This document shows positions 1 to 10,227 of a DNA stretch of 64,000 nucleotides, in pieces. The position numbers and the translations under genes are program-made. Every line of letters begins with the position of its first letter. Positions within the stretch are counted from its first letter, which is position 1. Below the pieces are notes generated by a model. It was not told the DNA's origin. It made no database searches and saw only the letters and a program-made list of their open reading frames with translations. The stretch is from Deinococcus fonticola (GTDB lineage: Bacteria; Deinococcota; Deinococci; Deinococcales; Deinococcaceae): the NCBI RefSeq assembly GCF_004634215.1, contig NZ_SMMH01000017.1, positions 11,566 through 75,565 of the forward strand. The letters are read 5' to 3'.

Positions 1-480
1 TCCAAGGTTCACTTCAAGGGAGGCTGGTAGCAGGTGCTCGTAGGAATCTTTGCTGACGTCAAGGCAAAGCAGGCAGACCTCAATTACTTGTTGACCTCGT
101 GGGGATGGTGAGGGTGCGGTACGACGTTGGCATGCAGGTCGGGATGGAAAGGCTGACAAGTGGGAAGAAAGGGAAGACCGGAAAATGCGTGTGCGAGAAC
201 GTTCGTCCCTGCAATGTCCTTCCGGCTTCCCACTTGGTGGAATGAGGGAATCACTGCCCCAGACATCATTCTCCGGACTTCTTCCCAATCTTCCCAGTAT
301 TTTTGACCTCAAAGATGAATTTGCTTCACACATCAACCGGAGGTCGCTGGAACAGCTTGCGGCAAAAAATGTCGGTTTTCTACCGCCTTGGAACCAGTAG
401 TCCGCATTTAGGGAGGTTACTTCCACTACTGGGCGAAAAGTGGGCGAAAACTCAAAAATAGCGGCTCGGGTACTCTGATG
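1..480. other. Unassigned non-coding stretch
   Basis: I find no gene I can support here. Short open frames exist on both strands (for example 185-400 on the plus strand), but they show no family signature, clear ribosome-binding site or codon bias like the neighbours. The stretch is A/T-richer than the coding DNA around it, and positions 430-451 hold two near-identical 10-nt blocks. Lying just past the 3' end of a tRNA gene, it could be an old integration scar, but no integrase or att duplication is visible. Confidence 0.4.
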
Positions 481-486
481 GCAAAT

Positions 487-510
487 GAAAATCCCCGCAC
501 TGGGCGGGGT
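487..510 (-). terminator. Rho-independent terminator after tRNA-Lys
   Basis: On the minus strand a 6-bp CCCCGC/GCGGGG stem (493-498 with 504-509) with a 5-nt loop is followed by a T-rich tail. It lies 7 nt beyond the CCA end of the tRNA, as expected for its terminator. Confidence 0.8.
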
Positions 511-514
511 TTGT

Positions 515-592
<78 letters not shown>

Positions 593-631
593 GAGAAGCG
601 AAAGGGAGTATAGGCGGGCAGAGCGGGTTCG

Positions 632-1804
<1,173 letters not shown>

Positions 1805-1949
1805 CGCACCAGTATGCCGCGCCTGGAACAGCTCTCCGAGTTCCGTTCCGCGGAGTACACCACTCTGCGCCACTCCGTCCTTCGTCCTGCTCATCCAAAT
1901 TCACTCGCGCCGCTCGGACAAAAAGCACTTCGTTCTTTTGGCAAATGCT

Positions 1950-3089
1950 TTAACGCAGCAGGCGTTCAGTCAGGCCGGGCAGCAGGCGGTAGATGTTCAC
2001 GCCGCACGCCTCATCAACCTGCTGCTTGAGGTTCAGGGCGGCCCGCCATTTGGCCGGCGTATGCGCGTTCACGCTGTAGCGCAGGGCCACGTCCACCAGG
2101 CGTTCCTGAACAGTGCAAAAACCGTCCGGCAGGGCCAGCGCGTCGCACAGTTGCAGCAGGCGGTCTTCCTCGGTCTGCTGGGCACTGTCCAGGGCCTGAC
2201 GCAGGCGTTCCCACTCGGCGGGCGTACCGTCCCACTCGCCTTGCAGGGTGGAGAGGTCGGGAATCACGAACGAGTGAGTCAGGGCCACGCGGGCCGCCTC
2301 CGGATAGCCCAGTTGCTGCAAATAGTCGTACCCGTCGAGAATGTGGCGGTCTTTATTCGGCCCGCTTCTACGTCCGATGTCATGCAGGAGTCCCAGCGTA
2401 TGCGCCCGCACCGGATCGAGGTGGGGATGGTGCTCGGCAATCAAGCGGGCGGCCAGCGCCACGTTCCGCGAATGCGCCACCCACGGGCCAGGATTCATTC
2501 GCTCGGCTTCCAGGAGCAGCTTTTCGGCTGTCGCGGGGTCCGGCAGGCCTCCCGAAGTTCGCTGGGGCGTCAGGTTGAGCAGGCAGGTCAGGTCGTCCAG
2601 CGACAGCACATGGCTGCTGGGCGCATTCGGCCGGGGGTCGGTTTTGCGGCGCTGATACGTGTGCGCGGGCTGCTGGATCAGGCGTTTGATCTCCGGCAGC
2701 GTGGCGCTCCACACGCCGCGCAGCGGTTCGACCGACTGGTCACGCCACGTCAGGGTCGTCCAGTGCACATGAAACAGAATCACCGCGTCCGGGTACAGGC
2801 GCTCGTAACGGCGAATGTCCTTGTCGTTCAGCGTCACCGCCCGGCCCGGATTCTTGCCGTAGCGGGCCGCCGTGAAAAACGGGGTGTTCTGCGTTTTCAG
2901 GTCGGCCGGCACCTCCTGGCCGCCGGGCAGGGTCAGCAGCAGATCGATGGCCGTCTTATCGCTGGCTTTCGCCGGATTCAGGCGCACCGGCAGGTGGTGC
3001 TGCGCGGCCAGTTTCAGAAATTCCTGCTCCTGGCGTTCGCCGTGCTCGTACCAGTACGGGCGGTCTTCGGTGTCGTGAATGCCACCCAT
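1950..3089 (-). CDS. HD-domain hydrolase with N-terminal PD-(D/E)XK-like domain
   Basis: A 379-residue two-domain protein. The N-terminal ~115 residues resemble a restriction-endonuclease-like fold: Glu18/21/23 in a helix, Asp49 in a hydrophobic strand (AIDLLL), then Asp63-Leu-Lys65, the D-x(n)-(D/E)xK layout of PD-(D/E)XK nucleases. The C-terminal part is an HD phosphohydrolase: His206, His236-Asp237 (LLHDIGRR) and His272 (LTHSF). The C-terminal half resembles small bacterial HD proteins acting on nucleotides. The start is supported by a TACTCT -10-like element 7 nt upstream (leaderless). The HD assignment is firm; the nuclease-like domain is my inference from motif spacing. Confidence 0.7.
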   Translation of the reverse strand: MGGIHDTEDRPYWYEHGERQEQEFLKLAAQHHLPVRLNPAKASDKTAIDLLLTLPGGQEVPADLKTQNTPFFTAARYGKNPGRAVTLNDKDIRRYERLYPDAVILFHVHWTTLTWRDQSVEPLRGVWSATLPEIKRLIQQPAHTYQRRKTDPRPNAPSSHVLSLDDLTCLLNLTPQRTSGGLPDPATAEKLLLEAERMNPGPWVAHSRNVALAARLIAEHHPHLDPVRAHTLGLLHDIGRRSGPNKDRHILDGYDYLQQLGYPEAARVALTHSFVIPDLSTLQGEWDGTPAEWERLRQALDSAQQTEEDRLLQLCDALALPDGFCTVQERLVDVALRYSVNAHTPAKWRAALNLKQQVDEACGVNIYRLLPGLTERLLR

Positions 3090-3234
3090 AGATCAGAGAG
3101 TACACCGGGTCAGGCGGCCTTGAATAAGGGAAGACGATTCATCTTCTGGTGTTTAGAACGGGTAGAAAAGAGGAGACACAATTGAACGGCGCGCTGTGAA
3201 ATGGGGCGCCGTTGCCGAACATATTCACTCCGGA

Positions 3235-3597
3235 TTACTTGACTGTTTTCAGGAAACTTTGCAGGTTCCGGAGTTCGGTGTCCGTCGGTTGACGTCCCAG
3301 GTGGGGCCGGAACCCTCTGGTGTACCTCGGCATGGTCAGGGCCAGGGGGCGGCCGTCCAGCCCTTTGCCTTGAAGGACAGCGCGTTTAAAAGAGGCCAGT
3401 GAACCCTGCCCGGCCCTGCGAATGTTGGGGGCCAGGCCACCCTGCACGTTCAGGCCGTGACAGCCGACGCAATTGGCGAAATAGATGGCTCGGCCGGCCT
3501 GTGCGGTGGGTGACAGGGCCGGCTGGGCCGGGGACTTCGCGGGAAGGGCCGCGGCCAGGCCAGACCACAGCAGAACGAGTAGAGCACGCCTGAGCAT
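3235..3597 (-). CDS. Secreted c-type cytochrome
   Basis: A 120-residue protein with a Sec signal peptide (hydrophobic residues 5-18, then an Ala-rich cleavage region). It has one heme-attachment motif, CVGCH at about residues 43-47, and a distal Met in TMPRY, so it is a monoheme cytochrome c of the small soluble class. It would carry electrons at the outer face of the membrane. A TAGCAT -10-like element ends 6 nt before the ATG (leaderless). An 8-bp inverted repeat (3185-3192 with 3206-3213) lies past the stop but lacks a T-run. No oxidase or partner gene is nearby. Confidence 0.88.
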   Translation of the reverse strand: MLRRALLVLLWSGLAAALPAKSPAQPALSPTAQAGRAIYFANCVGCHGLNVQGGLAPNIRRAGQGSLASFKRAVLQGKGLDGRPLALTMPRYTRGFRPHLGRQPTDTELRNLQSFLKTVK

Positions 3598-3678
3598 ATC
3601 TGGATGCTAGCGAAGTTGGCCCGCTGTACGCGGTGAAAAAAGCCGAAATAGGGGTACCCCCAGTGGCTGCCTGCCAGC

Positions 3679-4296
3679 TTACCCGAACAACCCCAGCCAC
3701 CCCCCGCCGTACCCGCTCAGGCGCGTGAATTCCTTGACTGTGCTGGCGCGGCCCTTTCTCTCCAGTTCGGTGGCGATCACCAGGAACACCTGCGCGGTGA
3801 TCAGGGCGTCGGCCAGGGCGTCGTGCTCGCCGTACACGCTGACGCCAAAACGCCGGGCCAGGGCCGTCAGGGTGTAGGCGTCCCGTCTGGCGGTCTGGGT
3901 GGTCTGCCCCCCCTTGAGATGGCCGTCCAGCGCCAGCGCCAGCATCAGCGTGTCCACCGTCGGCGGCGGTTTCATGCCCCAGCGTTTCAGGAAGCCGCGC
4001 TCCAGTTCGGCGTAGTGCGCGATCATGACCCGACCATTCAGGTGCGCCGCCAACGACCCGCGCACCTCAAGCACGTCCGGGGCGTCCTGCAGGCGCTCGG
4101 CACTGAGCCCGTGAATCGCCACCGAAGCGCCCTGAAACGGCCGGGTCGGGCGCACCCACGATGCCCATGCACCCCCCAGCACTGCCCGCTCGCCGCGCAG
4201 CGGCACCAGCCCCACCTGAATCACCTCGTCACGCGCCGGGTTCATGCCGGTAGACTCGAAGTCGAGCGCGACGAACTCGGCGCTGCGCCAGGTCAC
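3679..4296 (-). CDS. DEDDh 3'-5' exonuclease (DnaQ-like)
   Basis: A 205-residue single-domain exonuclease of the DNA polymerase III epsilon family. Visible motifs are ExoI DFEST near residue 12, the ExoII region with AHYAELERGFL near residue 95, and ExoIII EHDALAD near residue 158 (H-x4-D). There is no polymerase-binding tail like that of E. coli epsilon. The gene starts 28 nt after the DUF294/CBS gene and is probably co-transcribed with it; this pairing recurs in other bacteria. Its true substrate, DNA proofreading or small RNA/DNA turnover, is not decided by the sequence. Confidence 0.85.
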   Translation of the reverse strand: MTWRSAEFVALDFESTGMNPARDEVIQVGLVPLRGERAVLGGAWASWVRPTRPFQGASVAIHGLSAERLQDAPDVLEVRGSLAAHLNGRVMIAHYAELERGFLKRWGMKPPPTVDTLMLALALDGHLKGGQTTQTARRDAYTLTALARRFGVSVYGEHDALADALITAQVFLVIATELERKGRASTVKEFTRLSGYGGGWLGLFG

Positions 4297-4324
4297 AGCG
4301 GCTCCTCGCCCTCGGCCCTCTGCC

Positions 4325-6082
4325 TCACAGTCCCCCCACCTGCGGGGCCAGCACCGCCTGCACCCGCCCGATCAGCTTGTAGATTTCGCGCAGGTGAACT
4401 TCCTGCGGGCCGCTCAGGTTGTCGAGGGGCAGACGGGTCGAGAGTGCCTGCCCGCTGGACAGTTGCGCCATCTGCAGCTCCATGCGCAGGTCGAGCAGGT
4501 AACGGTACGCGCCCAGCAGGTCGGCCCGCGTGTCCGGGTGCAGCAGGCTCTCGCCAGGAGCCTGGAGGCGCACGAAGGTGCTGGCACTCTGCTCGCCCAC
4601 GCGCAGGGCGTGCAGCCGCGCCAGGTCGATAATGAAAGCCAGCCCCTGGGTCTTGAGGTCAAGGGCGTGATCCGCGTCTGTACGGAGGCGTTGCCGGAAG
4701 CCCAGCGGTGGGCGGTGACTCACGGCCAGCCTCGTCAGGTGGGCCATGAAGGATGGGTTCTGCCCGGCGCTTAGGCGGGCGTCCCTGCCGGCCCGGACAT
4801 CCAACTCACCTGCCACCACGCGCGGGTCGAAGAAGATGGTCACGTTCAGCAGCGCCTGCGGGTCGGGGATACTTTGCCACTCCTGCATCTGCGCCACGTA
4901 CCCTTCCAGCGTGAAGGTGTGGCGCGAGGCCATCACCCCGCCCTGGCAGGCGTCCAGGCCCGCCTGCACCAGAATCTCCTCGACCCTGAGCGCGAACGTC
5001 TGAAAATACGGGCGGTGCACCTCGTCGGCAATGACCAGGTGGTGATCCTGGTCGGGGTTCAGGCCCGCCTCGCGCCGGGCGATGCTGCCCAGCAGCACCC
5101 AGGCATACGGCCCCGGCGCTGGCCCCAGTTCCGCCTCCACCAGTTGCAGTGTGCGGCGGTACAGGGCGTCGTAGGCGTAACTCGCCAGGCGCGAGAGGTG
5201 CTCGGCCCGCTGCCCGGCGCGGTACAGGTTGGCGGTGTACTCGGGAAGTTTGCGGGCATACGCCATCAGTTCGTCCACGCCCTCGGCGTCCAGCAAGTCT
5301 TGAACGACATACCCCACCCCCTGCGTCTGCAGGCGCAGCAGGTCGGCGGTGCCCAGGATGCCCACCAGCTCCCCGCCGCGCACGATGGGCAGGTGGCGAA
5401 TGTTGTGCCGGAACATGAAATTCAGCGCCGAGAGGGCCGGTTGCTCGTCCGGCAGCGTTCTGGCGGGAACCGTCATCACCTGCGACACCAGGGTGGATGG
5501 GGGCAACCCTTCGGCCAGCACCCTGTTGCGCAGGTCCTTGTCCGTGATGATTCCGAACACCCCACCCTCCAGCTTCACCATCAGGGAACTGATGCGGTGC
5601 TCACGCATTTTCGCCGCCGCCTGCTGCACCGTCATGTCCGGCATCGCCAGTTCTGCCGGGCGCATCACGTCCCCCACCGGCACGCTGGAGAGGTCGAGGC
5701 TCTGCCCCGGCTGGTTCAGGCGCGACGACAGCGCCGACGTCAGAAAATGCTGAATGGTCGGGTTCGAGAGCCACTGCGCGGCTTTTTCGGGCGGCATCAC
5801 GTACAGCCAGGTGTCCACCAGCGCCCGCGCCTGCCCGGTGCGGACACCACCGCCCACCGTCTCGCCCTCGCTGTACTCCTCGCCGTTCAGGCTCAGTTCG
5901 CCGCGCCGCACGATAAACAGCCCGCCCGACACGTCGAAGGCCGCGCCGCTCGGGCGGTAGAGCACCTCCAGGTCGCGCACCAGCGCCTCCAGCGTCCGCG
6001 CGTCCAGCGCACTGAACGGCGGGTACGCCCGCAGAAAACGTTCGTGGTCGTGCAGGCCGACTCGGCTGGCCTCTGTGGTCAC
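4325..6082 (-). CDS. DUF294 nucleotidyltransferase with cyclic-nucleotide-like and CBS domains
   Basis: A 585-residue regulator-type protein. In order: a cNMP-binding-like beta roll (about 15-120), two CBS domains (about 135-255, with the VGDVMRP and VSQVMTV openings), a GlnD-like nucleotidyltransferase domain (GSIARREA followed by D-x-D near residue 335) and a DUF294 C-terminal helical domain to the end. Family members are thought to sense nucleotides and modify a partner by nucleotidylation; the target is unknown. The GTG start at 6082 follows an AGAGGGGG ribosome-binding site. It leads a two-gene unit with the downstream exonuclease. Confidence 0.85.
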   Translation of the reverse strand: MTTEASRVGLHDHERFLRAYPPFSALDARTLEALVRDLEVLYRPSGAAFDVSGGLFIVRRGELSLNGEEYSEGETVGGGVRTGQARALVDTWLYVMPPEKAAQWLSNPTIQHFLTSALSSRLNQPGQSLDLSSVPVGDVMRPAELAMPDMTVQQAAAKMREHRISSLMVKLEGGVFGIITDKDLRNRVLAEGLPPSTLVSQVMTVPARTLPDEQPALSALNFMFRHNIRHLPIVRGGELVGILGTADLLRLQTQGVGYVVQDLLDAEGVDELMAYARKLPEYTANLYRAGQRAEHLSRLASYAYDALYRRTLQLVEAELGPAPGPYAWVLLGSIARREAGLNPDQDHHLVIADEVHRPYFQTFALRVEEILVQAGLDACQGGVMASRHTFTLEGYVAQMQEWQSIPDPQALLNVTIFFDPRVVAGELDVRAGRDARLSAGQNPSFMAHLTRLAVSHRPPLGFRQRLRTDADHALDLKTQGLAFIIDLARLHALRVGEQSASTFVRLQAPGESLLHPDTRADLLGAYRYLLDLRMELQMAQLSSGQALSTRLPLDNLSGPQEVHLREIYKLIGRVQAVLAPQVGGL

Positions 6083-6458
6083 GCTGCTGCCCCCTCTGAA
6101 GCTGTTGAAGTCGCCCGCAGTTTAAAGCATGAGACAGGAGAACGAGGTGCTTTCTGGCCGAGTGGAGCGAGTGAATTCAGACGAGCAGGAAGGAGAATGG
6201 AGTCATACGGAGTGCCCTTCCACGGATGACGGAATTCGGAGAACTGCTCTACGCCGTCGGGAGGGAGAAAGTGCCCTGCTCAGGAGGTAGGGGAAAGCGG
6301 GAATCTGGCGCCGTTTACCGAATGTGCTTCCACTCCACTGCGCCGCCCCCGCGCCAGGCAAAAGGTTTTCGCCGTGTTACTGTGAGTGAATTTGACCGGT
6401 TTTTACTGTCAAGCGCACGCCAGTACACTGATGTAATCACGTCGAAAAGGGGGCAGGA
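6083..6458. other. Divergent intergenic region
   Basis: A 376-nt spacer between two divergent genes. It carries the upstream signals of both, including a possible TACACT -10 at 6424-6429 for the rightward gene, and a purine-rich stretch around 6185-6300. The phrase GGAGTCATACGG at 6197-6208 resembles intergenic repeats I associate with Deinococcus genomes from memory, but a second copy is not present in this window. I see no gene here. Confidence 0.35.
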
Positions 6459-7046
6459 ATGTTCAGAACAGCACGCAGCGTTCTCCTCGTATCAAGTTTG
6501 GGTGGCCTGGCCTGTGCGCAGCAATCCACCCTGAACGCCGCTGAAATCTGCGCCGCGAATCCCCGCGTGGAGGCTTACGGCATGCTGGCCTGGGGTGAAT
6601 TTGAAGGGGTGTCCATGCCTTACGACCTGACCTGCCCAGACTTCCGTCTCTGGACGGCTGGCAAGCGCGTCATGGTCAAGGCCACGGACATCAAAACGGC
6701 CCTGGCCCTGTTCGGTGAGGCGTCCATGTTCATGTCGTACTACGCGGACTTGTTCATCCACTATGACGGGCAGGGCAAAATTACCGCCGATCCGGTGCGA
6801 GGCGTAACAGACGCGGTTCTCGATGATCTTTTCCGCCTCAAGATCACGGTCACCCCCCGCCACGGGCAGCCCCACCTGCTGCTGAACAATGCCATGCCTC
6901 ACTCCCTGACGCTGCCCGCCGATCAACCCTTCACCATCGACCTGGCCGTGACCGATGCCGCCAGCGCTTTTCCCCTGGCGTGGCAACACATTGAAATTGA
7001 CCCGGCCCGCGCAACCATATCCGCGGAACTCGGCGAGCAGCAGTAG
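6459..7046 (+). CDS. Secreted protein of unknown function
   Basis: A 195-residue protein with a Sec signal peptide (MFRTARSVLLVSSLGGLACA, cleavage near CAQQ), therefore periplasmic or surface-located; the Cys before the cleavage region could make it a lipoprotein. The mature part is mixed alpha/beta with two cysteines (Cys31 and Cys59). I recognise no family. A GGGGGCAGGA ribosome-binding site precedes the ATG. It lies 144 nt upstream of priA in the same direction but is probably a separate unit, since priA has its own -10 element. Confidence 0.7.
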   Translation: MFRTARSVLLVSSLGGLACAQQSTLNAAEICAANPRVEAYGMLAWGEFEGVSMPYDLTCPDFRLWTAGKRVMVKATDIKTALALFGEASMFMSYYADLFIHYDGQGKITADPVRGVTDAVLDDLFRLKITVTPRHGQPHLLLNNAMPHSLTLPADQPFTIDLAVTDAASAFPLAWQHIEIDPARATISAELGEQQ

Positions 7047-7190
7047 CCGCGGCAGCAAACGGCCCCCAGCGCCTCTTCGGGCATTCAAGCACGCAGCCGT
7101 TCGGGGTCTGCCTCTCGTACCACATCCCTGGCTTTCTTGCACCCATTTTCCTTGCTGTCTGATTTTTCCTGACACGCTAGCCTTGAGCTT

Positions 7191-9719
7191 GTGACGCCGC
7201 CCGCCGCTTCCCCAAAACCGTGGCTGGTGGTGGTGCCTTTGCCGCTGGGCGCGGTGGATTTCCTGCCGCCGCACGACTGGCGCAATCGGGATGGGCGCAA
7301 TCGGGATGGGTGCGGGGCGGTTCCGGTGGGGTGCCGCGTGCTGGTGCCGTGGCGCGGGGAACTGGTGGTGGGTCTGGTGGTGGGCGAGGCCGAACCGAAG
7401 GGTGCCCACCGCCTGCGCGAGGTGGTTCACGTGCTGGACAGACCGGAAAATGGCGGCCCGTGGGTGAATCCCGGCACGGTGGCGGGCGTCATGGCCTGGG
7501 CGCACGACTCGCGTATTCCCGCCGGGCTGATCTGGTCTGACCTGCTGGGCGTCGGCTGGGAGTCAGATGACTTCCACCGGGTGCGGGCGGTGGGGGGCGC
7601 TGACCTGAGCATGTTCGCCAAGAAGGTGCCGGGCGCGGACTGGACGGACGCCGAACATTTTGCCCCCGCGTTGCTGGACGCCGTGCGTGAGCAGGGGCTT
7701 TTGGAGGAAGCGTTCACGCCGAGGCCCCGCCTGAAGACGGTGGTGCAGGCGCGTGAACTGAAGGATGTTCCCCCGGCGGCCCGGACGGCCACGGTCATTC
7801 AGGCGATGGAGCCTAATCGGAAACTGACGCCCAAGCAGGCTCACGCCCTGAGCTGGCTCGCGGCGCACGGCCCGGCGGACTCGCTGAGCGCCTGGGCCAA
7901 AGGCGCGGAGGTCAGCAACGGCGTGGTCACCAACCTGCTGAACGCGGGCGCGGCAGAGTACGCCTTCGTGCAGGCCCCGCCGCCCGCCGCCTGGGCGTGG
8001 CTGCGCGAGAACGGCCCGGTGGATACGGTGGCGGCGTGGGCGCAGGGCGCGGATCTCAGCCCCACGGCGGCGGGGGCGCTGGTGGCACGCGGCTGGGCCG
8101 ACAGCCTGCGGGTGGAGGCCCCCGCGCCGGACTTGCCCGCGCCCGCCACGCAGGTGGACATTCCGCTGCTGGACGAGCTGCCCGAGGCTCCCGTCTGGCG
8201 TTTGCACGGTGGGCGAGCAGCCGAGCGCTTCCGCGCCCTGGCCCCCCGCGTGTCGCGCCTGCTGGGGCAGGGGCGGGGCGTGCTGGTGGTCGCGCCCGAT
8301 CACGCCACGCTGCGCCGCGCCTGGGATGGCCTTTCCGGGCTGGCGGACGTGAGCGGTACGCGGGCCGTGCAGGTCACCGGAGAATTGAAAGACGTACAAC
8401 GCGCCGAAACCTGGAGGCTAATTCGCAGCGGCGCGGCGCGGCTGGTCATCGGCAGTTCTCACGCGCTGGTCGCGCCCGTGTCCGACCTGGCGCTGGTGGT
8501 AGTGCTGGAGGAGGGCAGCGACGCCCACAAGCTCCTGAGCGGCTCCCGCGCCTTCATTCCCGACGTGGCCAGGCGCATTTCCGCCGCGCAGGACGCCTCT
8601 TGCGCCTTCGTCGGCACTGCCCCCGCGGCCGAGAGTGTCCCCGCGCCCGGCAAGGTGCTGGCGCCGCCCCGCGCCCGCGTGCATGTGGTGGATTACGCCA
8701 ACCCGCCCGAGCAGCCCGAACTGGGGCCGCTGTCCAGCGTTCACCTGACGCCCGGGGATCTGGGGTATCCCCTGAGCCACGACCTGGCCCGTTTGCTGCG
8801 GCAGGTGCAGGAGCGCGGTCGGCAGGCGGCCCTGCTGGCGCCCCGGCGCGGGTACTCGGCGCTGCTGCGCTGCCCGAACTGCGAGCACACACCGCACTGC
8901 AAGAACTGCGACGTGCCGCTGCGTTTTCACCAGCAGACGCGCGAGATGACCTGCCACCAGTGCGGTTATCACGAGCCCATCCCGGACCGCTGCGACCACT
9001 GCGGCGAGCGCATGTGGAAAGCCAAAGGCCCCGGCACCGAGTGGATCGCGCAGGAGGTGCGCCGGCTGCTGCCAGGGTTCCCGGTGTACCGGCTGGACAA
9101 GGATCATCAGGACGACCTGGCGCCCATCTACGCGGGGGAGGGCGGCGTGGTGGTGGCGACCCAACTGCTGCTCTCGCAGGACGTGCCGCCCAACCTGGCT
9201 TTGATCGGCGTGACGCTGGCGGACACCTGGCTGAACGTGTCGGACTTCCGCGCCAGTGAGCGTTACCACCGCCTGCTGCGGCACCTGCTGGAGTGGCACC
9301 CCACCCGCGCCCCCATGCTGCTGGTGCAGACCTTCCAGGCCGATCACCCGGCGCTGAAGGTGGTGGTGGAGGGACGCGACGCCCTCGCTTACCCCCTGGC
9401 TGAGGAACGCGCCCGCAAAGAACTGGGCTACCCGCCGCACGCCCGCCTGGCTCAGATCGAGGTGACCGCCCGCGAGGCCGCCCGCGCCAGCGCCGCCGCA
9501 CACGAACTGGCCGCCGCCCTGCACGGCGCTGGCGCCACGGAACTGGAGGTGCTCGGCCCCGCACCCAGCCCGGTGGCCCGCCTGCGCGGCGTGTACCCGT
9601 ACCACCTGTTCCTGCGCGTCCGGAACGACACGCGCATGGGTGAACTACTGAAGGTCATCGACTCCCGCACCTGGAAAGCCCGCGTGCGGGTGGACGTGAA
9701 CCCGCGCGGGGGGCTGTAA
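7191..9719 (+). CDS. priA: Primosomal protein N' (PriA), helicase-inactive form
   Basis: An 842-residue PriA, the replication-restart factor that binds stalled forks. The zinc region is intact: eight Cys in four CxxC pairs between residues 561 and 604. The helicase core is not: at the Walker A site (about 334-346) the sequence is WRLHGGRAAERF with no GKT, and the DEEH box reads LEEGSD (about 438-445). This agrees with published work describing D. radiodurans PriA as a pseudohelicase. The winged-helix region looks tandemly duplicated (about 220-263 and 268-312). A 12-bp direct repeat encodes RNRDG twice at 7280-7309. The GTG start lies 7 nt after TAGCCT (leaderless). Confidence 0.93.
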   Translation: MTPPAASPKPWLVVVPLPLGAVDFLPPHDWRNRDGRNRDGCGAVPVGCRVLVPWRGELVVGLVVGEAEPKGAHRLREVVHVLDRPENGGPWVNPGTVAGVMAWAHDSRIPAGLIWSDLLGVGWESDDFHRVRAVGGADLSMFAKKVPGADWTDAEHFAPALLDAVREQGLLEEAFTPRPRLKTVVQARELKDVPPAARTATVIQAMEPNRKLTPKQAHALSWLAAHGPADSLSAWAKGAEVSNGVVTNLLNAGAAEYAFVQAPPPAAWAWLRENGPVDTVAAWAQGADLSPTAAGALVARGWADSLRVEAPAPDLPAPATQVDIPLLDELPEAPVWRLHGGRAAERFRALAPRVSRLLGQGRGVLVVAPDHATLRRAWDGLSGLADVSGTRAVQVTGELKDVQRAETWRLIRSGAARLVIGSSHALVAPVSDLALVVVLEEGSDAHKLLSGSRAFIPDVARRISAAQDASCAFVGTAPAAESVPAPGKVLAPPRARVHVVDYANPPEQPELGPLSSVHLTPGDLGYPLSHDLARLLRQVQERGRQAALLAPRRGYSALLRCPNCEHTPHCKNCDVPLRFHQQTREMTCHQCGYHEPIPDRCDHCGERMWKAKGPGTEWIAQEVRRLLPGFPVYRLDKDHQDDLAPIYAGEGGVVVATQLLLSQDVPPNLALIGVTLADTWLNVSDFRASERYHRLLRHLLEWHPTRAPMLLVQTFQADHPALKVVVEGRDALAYPLAEERARKELGYPPHARLAQIEVTAREAARASAAAHELAAALHGAGATELEVLGPAPSPVARLRGVYPYHLFLRVRNDTRMGELLKVIDSRTWKARVRVDVNPRGGL

Positions 9720-9725
9720 TGAAGC

Positions 9726-10160
9726 ATGAACTTTCACTCCAACGTTGAAATTCGAGACCTTGGGTCATTACAAACACGCGATGAACAGGCTGAACATCTG
9801 GTCGTCTTTTCAAGTGTGCCAGAGGCTTACCTGGAGCTCTACAGGCAGTATGGCGCGGCAACGCTCGTGTTCAGAGGTGAATCTGGGCACGTCACGTATG
9901 ACATAAAACATCCCATTGAAGCCGCGGAGTTTTACCACCTGTTCCTTGACGATGGTAGGATACCCGCTGATCTTTTCCCCTTTGCCGCTGGAATGGGAGC
10001 GACCACCCTCTACGCGGGTGAACTTAAGGGAAAAAATGGAGTGTACTTCTGTTTTGACAGTTATCTAGGGCGAGAAGAAATGGAATTTGTTTCATCCTCT
10101 CTACCAGCTCTTTTGATGCGGGGAGAAGGTATAGAGCGCTTGATTGAACTTGAGCGTTAG
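9726..10160 (+). CDS. SUKH (SMI1/KNR4)-like protein, A/T-rich
   Basis: A 144-residue protein starting 6 nt after priA. The pattern PEAYLELYRQYG, then DLFPFAAGMGATTLY, then a YFCFDSYLGREE strand and a final FVSSSLPALL helix resembles the SUKH fold used by many bacterial toxin-immunity proteins. Codon use is visibly A/T-richer than priA or the helicase gene on either side (for example AAGGGAAAAAATGGAG near 10025), which suggests recent transfer. No toxin gene is adjacent, so an immunity role is only suggested by family. Confidence 0.5.
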   Translation: MNFHSNVEIRDLGSLQTRDEQAEHLVVFSSVPEAYLELYRQYGAATLVFRGESGHVTYDIKHPIEAAEFYHLFLDDGRIPADLFPFAAGMGATTLYAGELKGKNGVYFCFDSYLGREEMEFVSSSLPALLMRGEGIERLIELER

Positions 10161-10215
10161 TAACGAATTGGGGATTTCGCCGTTATCCGAAGCTGATTTC
10201 CCACCCAATGCATGG

Positions 10216-10221
10216 TATTAT
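10216..10221 (+). promoter_or_regulatory. -10 element upstream of the XPB-like gene
   Basis: TATTAT lies 6 nt before the ATG of a 16-codon open frame at 10228, the spacing expected when transcription starts at or next to that ATG. I see no convincing -35 hexamer. A second -10-like TAATCT (10275-10280) sits 5-6 nt before the helicase ATG. Confidence 0.5.
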
Positions 10222-10227
10222 TCTGTT

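Noticed and set aside
1..480. Phage integration scar beside tRNA-Lys
   Set aside because: No integrase frame, no duplicated tRNA 3' end and no phage gene can be seen; only position and composition suggest it.
3185..3213. 8-bp inverted repeat as terminator of the cytochrome c gene
   Set aside because: No T-run follows on the minus strand and the loop is 13 nt, so it is not called a terminator.
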